Assembly (NCBI GenBank): GCA_005888435.1
Contig: VAXO01000034.1
Location: forward strand, 1-33,745
Origin: Actinomycetota bacterium
Lineage (GTDB): Bacteria; Actinomycetota; Thermoleophilia; Gaiellales; Gaiellaceae
DNA: 33,745 nt
Reading direction: 5' to 3'
The translations under genes were made by a program, and so were the position numbers. Positions 1-7,883 of the stretch are shown in pieces; position 1 is the stretch's first letter, and each line of letters opens with the position of its first letter. The notes below the pieces were generated by a model. It worked only from the letters and a program-made list of their open reading frames with translations. It was not told the DNA's origin and searched no databases.

Positions 1-273
1 TCATGGGGACGAGCCCCCGTCGGGAGAGGCGCGCGACGCCTGCGGCAACGCCACGCGCACAAAGGACGAGGGCCCGACCCCCGCGGTACACATTCCGCCT
101 CGAGGGCGTATCTCCTCGGCGCCTGTCGACGCCGCCGGCATTTCATGTTCGTTTCGCGGTCCGGGTACGGATCGTCAGCGCGTCACCACCGCTGACCGTT
201 TCCCCAATCGGCGTTGCCGCGCGAAGGGCAATGCGGAAGGTGGCGCAGACGGGAACGTGTTGCATCAAGAACG
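1..273. other. Unassigned stretch at the window edge
   Basis: I find no supported gene here. The open frames on both strands are arginine- and proline-rich, show no family motif, and the plus-strand one runs straight through the terminator and tRNA that follow. One imperfect hairpin is visible: GCGTTGCC at 211-218 pairs with GGCAATGC at 227-234, with one G-U pair on the plus strand. The stretch could belong to a gene or RNA whose body lies outside the window. Confidence 0.5.
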
Positions 274-298
274 AAAACCCCGCCGGGTGCGGGGTTTT
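274..298 (-). terminator. Intrinsic terminator after tRNA-Pro
   Basis: A perfect 10-bp stem (AAAACCCCGC pairing with GCGGGGTTTT, 5-nt loop) begins 6 nt after the tRNA 3' end. Read on the minus strand it ends in TTTTCGTT. The symmetric T-tract also lets it work from the plus strand. Confidence 0.85.
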
Positions 299-304
299 CT
301 CTCA

Positions 305-379
305 TCGGGGCGCCGAGATTTGAACTCGGGACCTCTAGTCCCCCAGACTAGCGCGCTAACCAGGCTGCGCCACGCCCCG
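305..379 (-). tRNA. tRNA-Pro (anticodon GGG)
   Basis: This 75-nt sequence folds into a full cloverleaf. The acceptor stem is CGGGGCG/CGCCCCG with discriminator A. The D-arm contains AGCCTGGTTA. The 5-bp anticodon stem CTAGT/ACTAG encloses the loop CTGGGGG, which places GGG at positions 34-36 and so reads CCC proline codons. The T-arm is CCGAG-TTCAAAT-CTCGG. The 3' CCA is not encoded, so it depends on CCA addition; a candidate nucleotidyltransferase lies at 19.2-20.5 kb. The gene has its own promoter and terminator and sits just beyond the operon that ends with proS, the gene for its charging enzyme. Confidence 0.95.
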
Positions 380-388
380 TAGCGTCGG

Positions 389-394
389 ATATTA
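389..394 (-). promoter_or_regulatory. -10 element of tRNA-Pro promoter
   Basis: The minus strand reads TAATAT, a near-consensus -10 hexamer, 9 nt before the mature tRNA 5' end. That spacing puts transcription initiation 1-3 nt upstream of the tRNA. No convincing -35 hexamer is seen 16-18 bp further up. Confidence 0.6.
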
Positions 395-421
395 GCTTCG
401 AGGGATAGGGAGCTTCTGAAA

Positions 422-496
422 AGCCCGCAGGCGGAGCCGCCAGGTCCCTGGAAGGTGGGCCGCCACCTTCCTGCCCGGCGGCTCTGTCTGCGGGCT
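422..496 (-). terminator. Two-tier long hairpin, candidate terminator of the proS operon
   Basis: An outer 20-position stem pairs 422-441 with 477-496 (9 bp, then 3 positions containing two G-T pairs, then 8 bp). It encloses a second perfect 9-bp hairpin, GGAAGGTGG at 450-458 with CCACCTTCC at 463-471. On the minus strand the structure follows the last gene of the proS operon by about 90 nt and is followed by TTTTC, as expected of a terminator. It is much larger than an ordinary terminator, and the two imperfect pairs are G-U only in plus-strand RNA, so it may instead be a member of the dispersed hairpin set described for this window. Confidence 0.55.
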
Positions 497-584
497 CTCT
501 GTTGTTAATTGATTGACACGGCCGCGGCAATCGGCGGAATCGCCAGGTCGCCGTACGTCAAATGGCCGACGTCGAGCAGGGACG

Positions 585-884
585 CTACGTCCCGTACCGC
601 CGATACAGCTTGTCGATGAGATCCGGCATCCGCTCGAGGCGATCGGTGATCACGCGCAGTCGGTACTCGCGGAAGTGCTCCGCCTCGACTCCCAACGACC
701 TAGCGAGCGACTCGATCACGTCGTCGGAGGGAACGGGGCGGTTCCCGTGCACCAGGTGGTTCAGATAGCCGGCGGAGAGCTTCGTCTTCTCCGCCAGCGA
801 GCGGTATGTCAGCCCGGCCTCGTTCATGAGCCGCTCGACGGTCGGCCCGAAGGCGTCGTCGCTGAAGCGCCGCTTCCTCGCCAT
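585..884 (-). CDS. Small XRE-family HTH transcriptional regulator
   Basis: This 99-residue protein has a Cro/C1-type helix-turn-helix at about residues 24-70: LTYRSLAEKTKLSAGYLNHL is helix 2, turn and recognition helix, followed by the typical VPSDDVIESLARSLGV. The C-terminal 30 residues are charged and helical and could mediate dimerisation. Its ATG shares one base with the proS stop codon (TGATG), so it is probably translated by coupling as the last gene of the ispG-proS transcription unit. The same frame extends upstream, but that part is antisense-like arginine-rich shadow of proS, so I start at the overlap. The target is unknown. Control of its own operon or of envelope or stress genes is possible but not shown by the sequence. 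Confidence 0.8.
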   Translation of the reverse strand: MARKRRFSDDAFGPTVERLMNEAGLTYRSLAEKTKLSAGYLNHLVHGNRPVPSDDVIESLARSLGVEAEHFREYRLRVITDRLERMPDLIDKLYRRYGT

Positions 885-2557
885 CAGCTCAGCTTTCCGC
901 GCACTGCCGAGACGAGCTCGTCCACCTTCACCGCGTCGTCCTCCCCTTTCGCGCGCTCCCGGAGATCCACCGTACCGTCTTCCGCTGCCTTTCGCCCGAC
1001 CGTCACGCGGAACGGACAGCCGATCAAATCGGCGTCCGCGAACTTCTCCCCCGCGCGGGCGTCGCGGTCGTCGAGCAGCACGTCGAACCCCGCGTCGTCG
1101 AGTGCCGATGCGGCCCGGTCGGCATACGACTCCGTTCCCGTTAGCGCGACGATGTGTACGTCGTACGGCGCGACGGTGCGCGGCCATTGGATTCCACGCT
1201 CGTCGTGGTGTTGCTCCACGACCGCCGCCATCGTGCGCGCGGGGCCGATGCCGTAGCTGCCCATCACGAGCGGCTTCTCCTCCCCGTCTTCGTCGAGGAA
1301 GGTCGCGCCGAACGGCACCGAGTAGAACGTGCCGAGCTTGAAGATGTGTCCGAGCTCGATCGCCGTCTGCTCGAGCAGCTTGCCGCCGCAGACGGCGCAG
1401 GCGTCGCCCTCGTTTGCCTGACGGATGTCGGCGAAGTCCGGCTTGTAGTCGCGCCCCGCCTGGACGCCGCGCAGGTGCCAGCCGTCGCGATTCGCACCCG
1501 CGACGAACTGGCCCTCATGGAGGGCATCGTCCGCGAGGACATCGATCGTCACAGCGACGGGGCCGAGCGAGCCGCCGCCCGCGCCGAACACCGATCGGAT
1601 CTCCTCGTCCGTCATCGGCCTGTACCCCTCGCCCAGCGCCGTGACCAGCTTCTCCTCGCTCAGCCGGTCGTCGCCGCGGATCAGCGCGAGCACCGGCCGC
1701 TCTCCGACCATCACCGGCATCGCCTTCGACGTCGCCGCCGGGTCGATGCCGAGGAACTCCGCGAGGCTCTCGATCGTCGTCACGCCGGGCGTCTCGACCT
1801 CCTCCGGCTTGTCCAGCGGCTCGGGGAGCTCCGGCGCTCGCGGGATCCCGCGCGCAGCGTCGTAGTCGGCGTAGTAGTCGCCGTTCTCGCAGCGGACGAG
1901 GATGTTCTCGCCGGATTCGGCGGGCGCCATGAAACCTGATGACTCCCGCCCGCCCATGATCCCCGACTCGGCTTCCACGTAGTACACCTCGAGACCGCAG
2001 CGCTCCCAGATGCGCTCGTACGCGCCCTTGTGCGCGTCGAAGCTCCTGTCCAGTCCGAGCTCGTCGCGGTCGAACGAGTACGAGTCCTTCATGATGAACT
2101 CGCGCACGCGCAGCAAGCCGCCGCGCGGCCGCGGTTCGTCGCGCTCCTTCGTCGAGAAGTGGTACCAGAGCTGCGGGAGCTGCTTGTACGACTGCAGCTC
2201 GCGCGCGTGAAACGTCATGGTCTCCTCGTGCGAAAACGGCAGCACGAAGTCGCGGCCGGTGCGGTCCTTGAGCTTGAACACGATCGGGATCCCGATGCGG
2301 CCACTCGTCTCCCACAGCTCTGCCGGCGTCAGCACCGGCTCGAGCATCTCCTGCCCGCCGATCGCGTTGATCTCCTCGCGGATGACCTGGACCACCTTCT
2401 GGTGGACTCGCCAGCCGAGGGGCAGGAACGTCCACAGCCCGGCGCCGACCTGGCGGATGAAGCCGCCGCGCACGAGGAGCTTGTGACTGGCCGCGTCGGC
2501 GTCCGCCGGCGCGTCGCGCAGCGTCGGTAAAAACAGCTTTGAAGCCCTGGCAATCAC
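884..2557 (-). CDS. proS: Prolyl-tRNA synthetase (bacterial type with editing insert)
   Basis: This class II synthetase charges tRNA-Pro with proline in the cytosol. The 557 residues match the length of bacterial ProRS carrying an INS editing domain. The N-terminus SKLFLPTLRDAPADADAAS and the following FIRQVGAGLWTFLPLG are family hallmarks. Motif 2 lies in the region FSHEETMTFH to RVREFIMKDSYSF, the YbaK-like insert spans roughly residues 225-395, and motif 3 is GSYGIGPARTMAA. The anticodon-binding domain forms the C-terminus. The start is GTG, 15 bp after the ispG stop, with no strong Shine-Dalgarno sequence, so translation may depend on the upstream gene. It is followed by an overlapping HTH gene and, further on, by tRNA-Pro(GGG). 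Confidence 0.97.
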   Translation of the reverse strand: MIARASKLFLPTLRDAPADADAASHKLLVRGGFIRQVGAGLWTFLPLGWRVHQKVVQVIREEINAIGGQEMLEPVLTPAELWETSGRIGIPIVFKLKDRTGRDFVLPFSHEETMTFHARELQSYKQLPQLWYHFSTKERDEPRPRGGLLRVREFIMKDSYSFDRDELGLDRSFDAHKGAYERIWERCGLEVYYVEAESGIMGGRESSGFMAPAESGENILVRCENGDYYADYDAARGIPRAPELPEPLDKPEEVETPGVTTIESLAEFLGIDPAATSKAMPVMVGERPVLALIRGDDRLSEEKLVTALGEGYRPMTDEEIRSVFGAGGGSLGPVAVTIDVLADDALHEGQFVAGANRDGWHLRGVQAGRDYKPDFADIRQANEGDACAVCGGKLLEQTAIELGHIFKLGTFYSVPFGATFLDEDGEEKPLVMGSYGIGPARTMAAVVEQHHDERGIQWPRTVAPYDVHIVALTGTESYADRAASALDDAGFDVLLDDRDARAGEKFADADLIGCPFRVTVGRKAAEDGTVDLRERAKGEDDAVKVDELVSAVRGKLS

Positions 2558-2572
2558 TGTTGTCCGGGCAGA

Positions 2573-3709
2573 CTATTCGCCGAGCGGAATCAAAGAAGCC
2601 TCTGCCATCGCGAGTGCGGCAGGCTTCGCCATCTTGAGTCGCTTCGGGCGCTGCATCCCGTCGGCGATCCACTTGTCGATCTCGTGGAACAGCTCGTCGA
2701 TGAGGATGTCGGAAGAGACTTTCTTCAGCACGCGTCCGTGCGCGTAGACGAAGCCGGTATCGCGCCCGCCCGCGATGCCGAAGTCGGCGTCGCCCGCCTC
2801 TCCGGGGCCGTTCACCGCGCACCCGAGCACCGCGACCTCGAAATGCTGCGGGTACCCGTGCAGGCGCTCCTCCACCCGTTCCGCCAGCGTCTGCACGCCG
2901 ACGTTGTCGCGGCCGCACGAAGGGCAGGCGATCATCACCGGACCGCGCTCGCGCAGCCCGAGCGACTTGAGGATCTCGAACGCGACCTTGACTTCCTCCA
3001 CCGGATCGGCCGTGAGTGAGACGCGCATCGTGTCGCCGATGCCGTCGACGAGCAACGCGCCCATGCCGACCGCGCTCTTGATCGAGCCCGAGTAGGGCGT
3101 GCCCGCCTCCGTGACGCCGAGATGCAGCGGGTACGGGACCTTCTCCGACAGCATCCGATATGCGCGGATCATCGTCGGGACGTGGCTCGACTTCACGGAG
3201 ATCTTGAAGTCGCGGAAGTCGAGGCTCTCGAGCAGCCGCACCTCCTCGAGCGCGGCCTCCACCAGCGCCTCGGCCTGATCCTGCTGCGCGAGCTCGGCGA
3301 GGTGCTTCGGCAGCGAGCCGGAGTTCGCGCCGATGCGCATCGGCATCCCCGCCTTCTGCGCGGCCCGCACGACCTGGGCGACCTTGTCCGACCCGCCGAT
3401 GTTGCCGGGATTGATCCGCACGGCCGCGACGCCCTGCTCGATCGCCTTCAACGCGAGGCTCGCGTTGAAGTGGATGTCTGCGATCACCGGGATGGGCGAG
3501 AACCGGACGATCCGCCCGAGGGCTTCGGCGTCCTCGGTCTTCGGGACCGCAACACGGACGATCTCGCAGCCGGCCGAGGCGAGCGCGGCGATCTGCGCGG
3601 TCGTGGCTTCGACGTCGTGCGTCTTCGTCAGCGTCATCGACTGGACGACGACGGGCGCGCCGCCGCCGATGTTCACGCCGCCGACGTTGATTTGGCGCTC
3701 GGAAGGCAT
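2573..3709 (-). CDS. ispG: 4-hydroxy-3-methylbut-2-en-1-yl diphosphate synthase
   Basis: IspG (GcpE) is the 4Fe-4S enzyme that reductively converts MEcPP to HMBPP, the penultimate step of the non-mevalonate isoprenoid pathway. The 378-residue product is the usual short bacterial form. The N-terminal TIM-barrel half shows VVVQSMTLTKTHD and the loop VRINPGNIG. The C-terminal half carries the cluster ligands in IACPSCGRDN and VLGCAVNGPGEAGDADFG. The start is ATG, 13 bp after the rseP stop. Its partner dxr (first committed step) lies two genes upstream with rseP between, so two MEP-pathway steps share this operon. Downstream, uppS uses the isoprenoid product. Confidence 0.97.
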   Translation of the reverse strand: MPSERQINVGGVNIGGGAPVVVQSMTLTKTHDVEATTAQIAALASAGCEIVRVAVPKTEDAEALGRIVRFSPIPVIADIHFNASLALKAIEQGVAAVRINPGNIGGSDKVAQVVRAAQKAGMPMRIGANSGSLPKHLAELAQQDQAEALVEAALEEVRLLESLDFRDFKISVKSSHVPTMIRAYRMLSEKVPYPLHLGVTEAGTPYSGSIKSAVGMGALLVDGIGDTMRVSLTADPVEEVKVAFEILKSLGLRERGPVMIACPSCGRDNVGVQTLAERVEERLHGYPQHFEVAVLGCAVNGPGEAGDADFGIAGGRDTGFVYAHGRVLKKVSSDILIDELFHEIDKWIADGMQRPKRLKMAKPAALAMAEASLIPLGE

Positions 3710-3722
3710 TCCGAGCCCGAGT

Positions 3723-4949
3723 TTAGCCCCCGCCGAGCCGGCTGATGTCGTTCGAAAGACCGATGAACATCAGCACCAGGAAGAGTGCGATCCCGATGGC
3801 AGAGACGCGCTCGTACACCTCCCGGCCGACCGCCCGGCCACGCAAACCCTCGACGATCGAGAAGAGGATGTGCCCGCCGTCGAGCGGCAGTAGCGGGAGC
3901 AGGTTGAGGATCGCGAGCGAGAGGCTGACCAGCCCGAGCACGAGCAGGTACCACGTGAAGCTGATCGCGACGACGCGCTGCGAGACGTCGACGATCCCCG
4001 TCGGCCCCGACACCTCTTTGCGGCCCGAGCTGGTGACGATGCGCGGCAGGAAGGTGATGGTCGCCCGCGTGGCGCGCCAGTTGTCGTCGAGGCTGTGCGT
4101 GAGCGCGCCGATCGGCCCGTACTCGGTCGTATCCCAGGCAGGCTCGAAGCCGAGCACGTACCGGCCGCTGACCTGTTTCGGGTGCACGGGACCGAGCATC
4201 TTCGCCTTCTCGCCGCGCAGGACGGTGAGGCTCGTCGGCCGGCCGTTCGACGTCCGAATCGCTCGAGACACCGAATCGAAGTTGGGCGTCTGCTGCGTGT
4301 TCACGGAGACGATCGTGTCCCCGGGGCGCAGCCCCATCGCCTGGGCGGGCGTGCCCTTCTCCACATGCTTGACGGTCGTGTTCAGGTCGCCGGGTGCGCC
4401 GATCATGTATGCGATGAACGGCAGCGCGAGGGCGACGAGGATGTTGGCGCCCGGACCGGCGAAGATGACCGCGACTCGCTTCCAGGTCCGCTGCCGCCAG
4501 TAGGCATCCTCGCCGAGGCCGTCACGCAGCTCGTTGACGCAGCGTTCCGCCGCCCGTGCGGCGGCCGGAGAGAGCTGCGCCTCCGCGACCTCGCGCTCGA
4601 GCTCCGGCATGTGCTCGCGCGCGGCCGCGAGGTCTCCGGCCTCGAGCGCCCGCTGGACGCGAGACGCTTTGGGAAAGATGCTCGGATCCTCCTTCAGCGC
4701 CGGGCCGAGCTGCACGTCCACGTCCGACGCCGCCGGACGGTGCATGCCGGGGATCTTCACGTAGCCGCCGAGCGGAATCGCGCCGATGCCGTACTCGATG
4801 CCCTTGCGCCGCACCTTCACGAGCGCGGGCGGGAAGCCGAGGTAGAAGCGCCGCGGGCTCATGCCGACCGCCCGCGCGACGAAGAAGTGCCCCGCCTCGT
4901 GGATGAGGATGAGGATTGCGAGGCCGAGGATCGCGATCGCGATGTTCAT
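3723..4949 (-). CDS. rseP: RIP metalloprotease (site-2 protease, RseP/Rip1-like)
   Basis: This intramembrane zinc protease probably cleaves anti-sigma factors or other single-pass membrane substrates. The 408 residues show the zinc-binding HEAGH at 17-21 in the first membrane segment, a membrane helix at about 160-185 after KRVAVIFAGPGAN, a PDZ domain at about 190-265, and the second active-site motif NLLPLLPLDGGH at about 349-360, followed by a last helix at 382-398. Between residues 72 and 150 there is an extra acidic, helix-rich block that the compact family core lacks. Its ATG overlaps the dxr stop by 4 nt (ATGA). The position between dxr and ispG is classical. Confidence 0.95.
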   Translation of the reverse strand: MNIAIAILGLAILILIHEAGHFFVARAVGMSPRRFYLGFPPALVKVRRKGIEYGIGAIPLGGYVKIPGMHRPAASDVDVQLGPALKEDPSIFPKASRVQRALEAGDLAAAREHMPELEREVAEAQLSPAAARAAERCVNELRDGLGEDAYWRQRTWKRVAVIFAGPGANILVALALPFIAYMIGAPGDLNTTVKHVEKGTPAQAMGLRPGDTIVSVNTQQTPNFDSVSRAIRTSNGRPTSLTVLRGEKAKMLGPVHPKQVSGRYVLGFEPAWDTTEYGPIGALTHSLDDNWRATRATITFLPRIVTSSGRKEVSGPTGIVDVSQRVVAISFTWYLLVLGLVSLSLAILNLLPLLPLDGGHILFSIVEGLRGRAVGREVYERVSAIGIALFLVLMFIGLSNDISRLGGG

Positions 4950-6007
4950 GCGACCTTCAGAGTGCCTTCCGCAAGCCGGCGTGCGTCGGCGTCGGCATCG
5001 ATGAGATCGTCGAGCTCACGTGCCGCAGATGTATCGGCGCCTGCCAGCGTCTCCTCGACCACCTCGGCGATCCCCAGGAACGGGAGCCTGCCTTCCAGAA
5101 ACGCAGCCACGGCCACCTCGTTCGCCGCATTGAACACGCACGGTGCGGTTCCTCCGCGCTCCCCGGACTTGCGCGCGAGGCCGAGCAGCGGAAACGTCTC
5201 CAGGTCCGGCGCATGGAACTCGAGCGTCAGGCCAGGAGTGAAGTCGAGCGGGGAGACAGGCGTCGTGCTCCGCTGGGGATACGTCAGCGCAAACGAGATC
5301 GGGACGCGCATGTCGGGATAGCCGAGATGTGCGAGCGCCGCCCCGTCGCGGAAGCGGACGAGCGCGTGCACGATCGAGCTCGGCTGCACGACCACGTCGA
5401 TCTGCTCGTACGGGAGGCCGAAGAGGAAATGCGCCTCGATCAGCTCGAGCCCCTTGTTCGCCAGCGTTGCCGAGTCGACGGTGATCTTCGGGCCCATGCT
5501 CCAGGTCGGATGCGCCAGCGCGTCCTCCGGCGTCACGTCGGAGAGCTCGTCGCGCGTGCGCCCGCGGAATGGGCCTCCTGAGGCTGTCAGGACGAGCGAG
5601 TGCACCTGCTCGGTTTCTCGGCCCTCGAGGCACTGGAACGCGGCCGAGTGCTCGCTGTCAACGGGGATGAGCCTGCCTGCGCCACGGCGCTGCGCCTCGA
5701 GCGCGAGCTCGCCGGCAGCCACCAAGCTCTCCTTGTTCGCGAGCGCGAGGTCGACGCCGTGCTCGAGCGCCCAGAGCGTCGCCGGCAGGCCCGCGAAGCC
5801 GACGACGGCGTTGAGGACGAGGTCCGGCTCGGCTCGCTCGAGCAGCTCGGTCACGTCACCTCCGACCTGGGTGAGCGGCGCCAGGCCATCCACGTCCCGG
5901 GAGCCCGAGGCCGCTGCGCAGAGCTCCAGCTCGGGGTGGGCATCGATGATTTCGAGCGCCTGGCGCCCGATGGAGCCGGTGGCGCCCAGCAGCGCGATTC
6001 GCTTCAC
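4946..6007 (-). CDS. dxr: 1-deoxy-D-xylulose 5-phosphate reductoisomerase
   Basis: Dxr converts DXP to MEP with NADPH, committing carbon to isoprenoid synthesis. The 353-residue protein starts at a GTG giving KRIALLGATGSIGRQ, the Rossmann NADPH site. It continues with ANKESLVAAGE, the metal/substrate motif SEHSAAFQC, TASGGPFRGR, GPKITVDSATLANKGLE and PSSIVHALV. An in-frame ATG 39 bp further upstream would overlap the divergent GNAT gene, so I prefer the GTG. That GTG is preceded by TACACT and exactly 6 nt, the arrangement of a leaderless promoter. dxr is therefore probably the first gene of a dxr-rseP-ispG-proS-HTH operon, separated here from cdsA by an inserted opposite-strand trio. Confidence 0.96.
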   Translation of the reverse strand: MKRIALLGATGSIGRQALEIIDAHPELELCAAASGSRDVDGLAPLTQVGGDVTELLERAEPDLVLNAVVGFAGLPATLWALEHGVDLALANKESLVAAGELALEAQRRGAGRLIPVDSEHSAAFQCLEGRETEQVHSLVLTASGGPFRGRTRDELSDVTPEDALAHPTWSMGPKITVDSATLANKGLELIEAHFLFGLPYEQIDVVVQPSSIVHALVRFRDGAALAHLGYPDMRVPISFALTYPQRSTTPVSPLDFTPGLTLEFHAPDLETFPLLGLARKSGERGGTAPCVFNAANEVAVAAFLEGRLPFLGIAEVVEETLAGADTSAARELDDLIDADADARRLAEGTLKVA

Positions 6008-6029
6008 CCCTGAAGTGTAGGTTCGGCCC
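6008..6029. promoter_or_regulatory. Bidirectional leaderless promoter dxr / GNAT
   Basis: Only 22 bp separate the two divergent GTG codons. On the plus strand TAGGTT (6018-6023) is followed by exactly 6 nt and the GNAT GTG. On the minus strand TACACT (6019-6014) is followed by exactly 6 nt and the dxr GTG. The two -10 hexamers share the TA at 6018-6019. No Shine-Dalgarno sequence fits in the space, and no good -35 is visible. I infer transcription starting at both GTG codons. Confidence 0.55.
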
Positions 6030-6503
6030 GTGATCCGCCCCGCCACACCGGCTGACGCCGAGGCCGTCGCCCGCGTGCAGCTCGCTTCGTGGCGGGCGGC
6101 TTACGCGCACCTCTTCTCTGCCGGGCAGTTCGACCAGTACCCCCTCGACCGGCGCGCCGACTTCTGGCGGCGCTACAGGCCGCTCGTCGCCGAGATCGAC
6201 GGCGAGGTCGTCGGATTCGCCTCGGTTGGCTCGGCCGACGACAAAGATGCCGACGGAGAGCTCTTTGCGATCTACGTTCGCCCCGAGCAGTGGGGCAGCG
6301 GTGTTGGTCGAGCGTTGATACAGGCTGCCGAGGAACGGCTACGCGAGCTAGGCCATGCAAGCGCGGTGCTGTGGGTCTACGACGACAACCCACGAGCGCG
6401 ACGCTTCTACGAGGCGGCCGGCTGGCGAACGGACGGGCAGCGCAGGCCGTACGAGTTCCTCGGCGCGGCCCATCCCGTTGTCCGGTACGCGAAGACGCTC
6501 TAG
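6030..6503 (+). CDS. GNAT-family N-acetyltransferase
   Basis: A 157-residue single GNAT domain. It begins IRPATPADAEAVARVQLASW, has the acceptor-side helix, then the acetyl-CoA pyrophosphate loop in LFAIYVRPEQWGSGVGRALI (residues about 76-95; motif A) and the C-terminal motif B DNPRARRFYEAAGWR. The substrate cannot be read from the sequence; the closest style is the broad RimI/PhnO-like group. The start is GTG and probably leaderless. It ends 3 bp before an MBOAT gene and is presumably cotranscribed with the MBOAT and SGNH genes, so it may acetylate a sugar amine or a component of the same envelope pathway. That link is inference from position only. Confidence 0.88.
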   Translation: MIRPATPADAEAVARVQLASWRAAYAHLFSAGQFDQYPLDRRADFWRRYRPLVAEIDGEVVGFASVGSADDKDADGELFAIYVRPEQWGSGVGRALIQAAEERLRELGHASAVLWVYDDNPRARRFYEAAGWRTDGQRRPYEFLGAAHPVVRYAKTL

Positions 6504-6506
6504 CGC

Positions 6507-7883
6507 GTGCTCTTCAACAGCTTCGTCTTCCTCTTCGTCTTCCTACCTGTCGTCGTGGTCGCCTACTTCGCGATCCCGGCGCACCGCTGGCGCCTCGTGT
6601 CAATCGTCCTCGCAAGCTACGTCTTCTACGCCTACGCGAAGTGGTGGTTCGCGTTGCTCATGGTGGCTTCGACGCTGGTGGGCTACGTCGGCGGACAGGC
6701 ACTCGAGCGGAACCGCAGCAAGCTCCTGCTGGGAGTCACGGTCGCATCGCTGCTCGCCCTGCTCGGCGCGTTCAAGTACGCCGCCTTCGTCGGCGGCAAC
6801 CTGACGAGCTTCGTCGGGGTGATCACCGCGCACGGCTTCCCCGGGTTCCACGCGTTCCTGAACGGCATAGTCCTGCCGATCGGCATCAGCTTCTACACGT
6901 TCGAGGGGATCTCGTACTCCGTCGACGTGTACCGCGGCAACCTCCAAGCCGAGCGCGACCCGCTCCGCTACGCGTTCTTCATCTCGTTCTTTCCCCACCT
7001 GATCGCGGGCCCGATCGTCCGGTACGGGTTCCTGCGGCCGCAGCTGCTCCGCAGGCATCCATTCGACGCCGACCGCGTGCGGGCCGGCCTGCTGCTGTTC
7101 GCGGTCGGCCTCGCGAAGAAGACCCTCGTGGCAGACGGCTTCGCGACCTGGGTGAACCGCTACCTCGACGACCCGTCCTCGCTGCACGCCTTCGAGGCAT
7201 GGGCCGCAATCGTCGGCTTCGGTTTCCAGATCTACTTCGACTTCAGCGCGTACTCGGACATGGCGCTCGGGCTCGCGCAGATCTTCGGGATCGAGCTGCC
7301 CTGGAACTTCAACCGGCCGTACCGCGCCTCCAGCCCGATCGACTTCTGGCGCCGCTGGCACGTGACGCTCTCCACTTGGCTACGTGACTACCTCTATATC
7401 CCGCTCGGCGGGAACCGAAAGGGCGAGCGGCGCCGCGACGCCAACCTGCTCGCGACGATGGGCCTCGGCGGGCTCTGGCACGGCGCGTCGCTGAACTTCG
7501 TCGTCTGGGGCCTCTACCAGGGCCTCCTCCTGCTGACGACGCATCACCTGCGCAAGCGGGGGTGGCGCGTGCCTGCGGGAGTTGCCGTTGCGATCACGTT
7601 CGTCGTCGTCATGTTCGGCTGGGTGTTCTTCCGCCTGCACTCAGCCGCAGCGATCGGCCATGCCGTTGCCGCGATGTTCCTCCTCCATGGGCTCGGACAG
7701 GTCCCCGGCCACCTCGTGCTGCTGATCCTCGCGGCGATCGCCTACACGATGGTCGTCCCGGAGGAGTGGACCTGGGACGTCCGGAGCTTCGGCTTCGCGC
7801 GCGTCGCGACGGTGGGCGCCGTGCTCGCGGTTGCGATCGCGTCGATCTACACCAGCCATCCCTTCATCTACTTCCGCTTCTGA
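6507..7883 (+). CDS. MBOAT family O-acyltransferase (AlgI/DltB-like)
   Basis: A 458-residue polytopic membrane protein of the MBOAT superfamily. It transfers an acyl (typically acetyl) group across the membrane to an extracellular polysaccharide or teichoic-acid-type acceptor. About eleven hydrophobic segments are visible, starting with the first 20 residues. The hallmark region is intact: YFDFSAYSDMALG, NFNRPYRASSPIDFWRRWH with conserved His285, RDYLYIPLGGN, and the catalytic His325 in GGLWHGASLNFVVWG. The length equals AlgI and PatA relatives. It starts with GTG 3 bp after the GNAT gene, and its TGA shares a base with the next ATG (TGATG). The SGNH protein it overlaps is the expected partner type (compare AlgX/AlgJ, PatB, DltD). 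Confidence 0.95.
   Translation: MLFNSFVFLFVFLPVVVVAYFAIPAHRWRLVSIVLASYVFYAYAKWWFALLMVASTLVGYVGGQALERNRSKLLLGVTVASLLALLGAFKYAAFVGGNLTSFVGVITAHGFPGFHAFLNGIVLPIGISFYTFEGISYSVDVYRGNLQAERDPLRYAFFISFFPHLIAGPIVRYGFLRPQLLRRHPFDADRVRAGLLLFAVGLAKKTLVADGFATWVNRYLDDPSSLHAFEAWAAIVGFGFQIYFDFSAYSDMALGLAQIFGIELPWNFNRPYRASSPIDFWRRWHVTLSTWLRDYLYIPLGGNRKGERRRDANLLATMGLGGLWHGASLNFVVWGLYQGLLLLTTHHLRKRGWRVPAGVAVAITFVVVMFGWVFFRLHSAAAIGHAVAAMFLLHGLGQVPGHLVLLILAAIAYTMVVPEEWTWDVRSFGFARVATVGAVLAVAIASIYTSHPFIYFRF

Noticed and set aside
3-323. Plus-strand 106-residue open frame
   Set aside because: Composition is Arg/Pro-rich without a motif, and it runs through the tRNA terminator and into the tRNA gene.
6007-6046. ATG at 6046 as dxr start
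   Set aside because: It adds 13 residues not seen before KRIALLGATGSIG, overlaps the divergent GNAT gene, and the GTG at 6007 has a well-placed -10.
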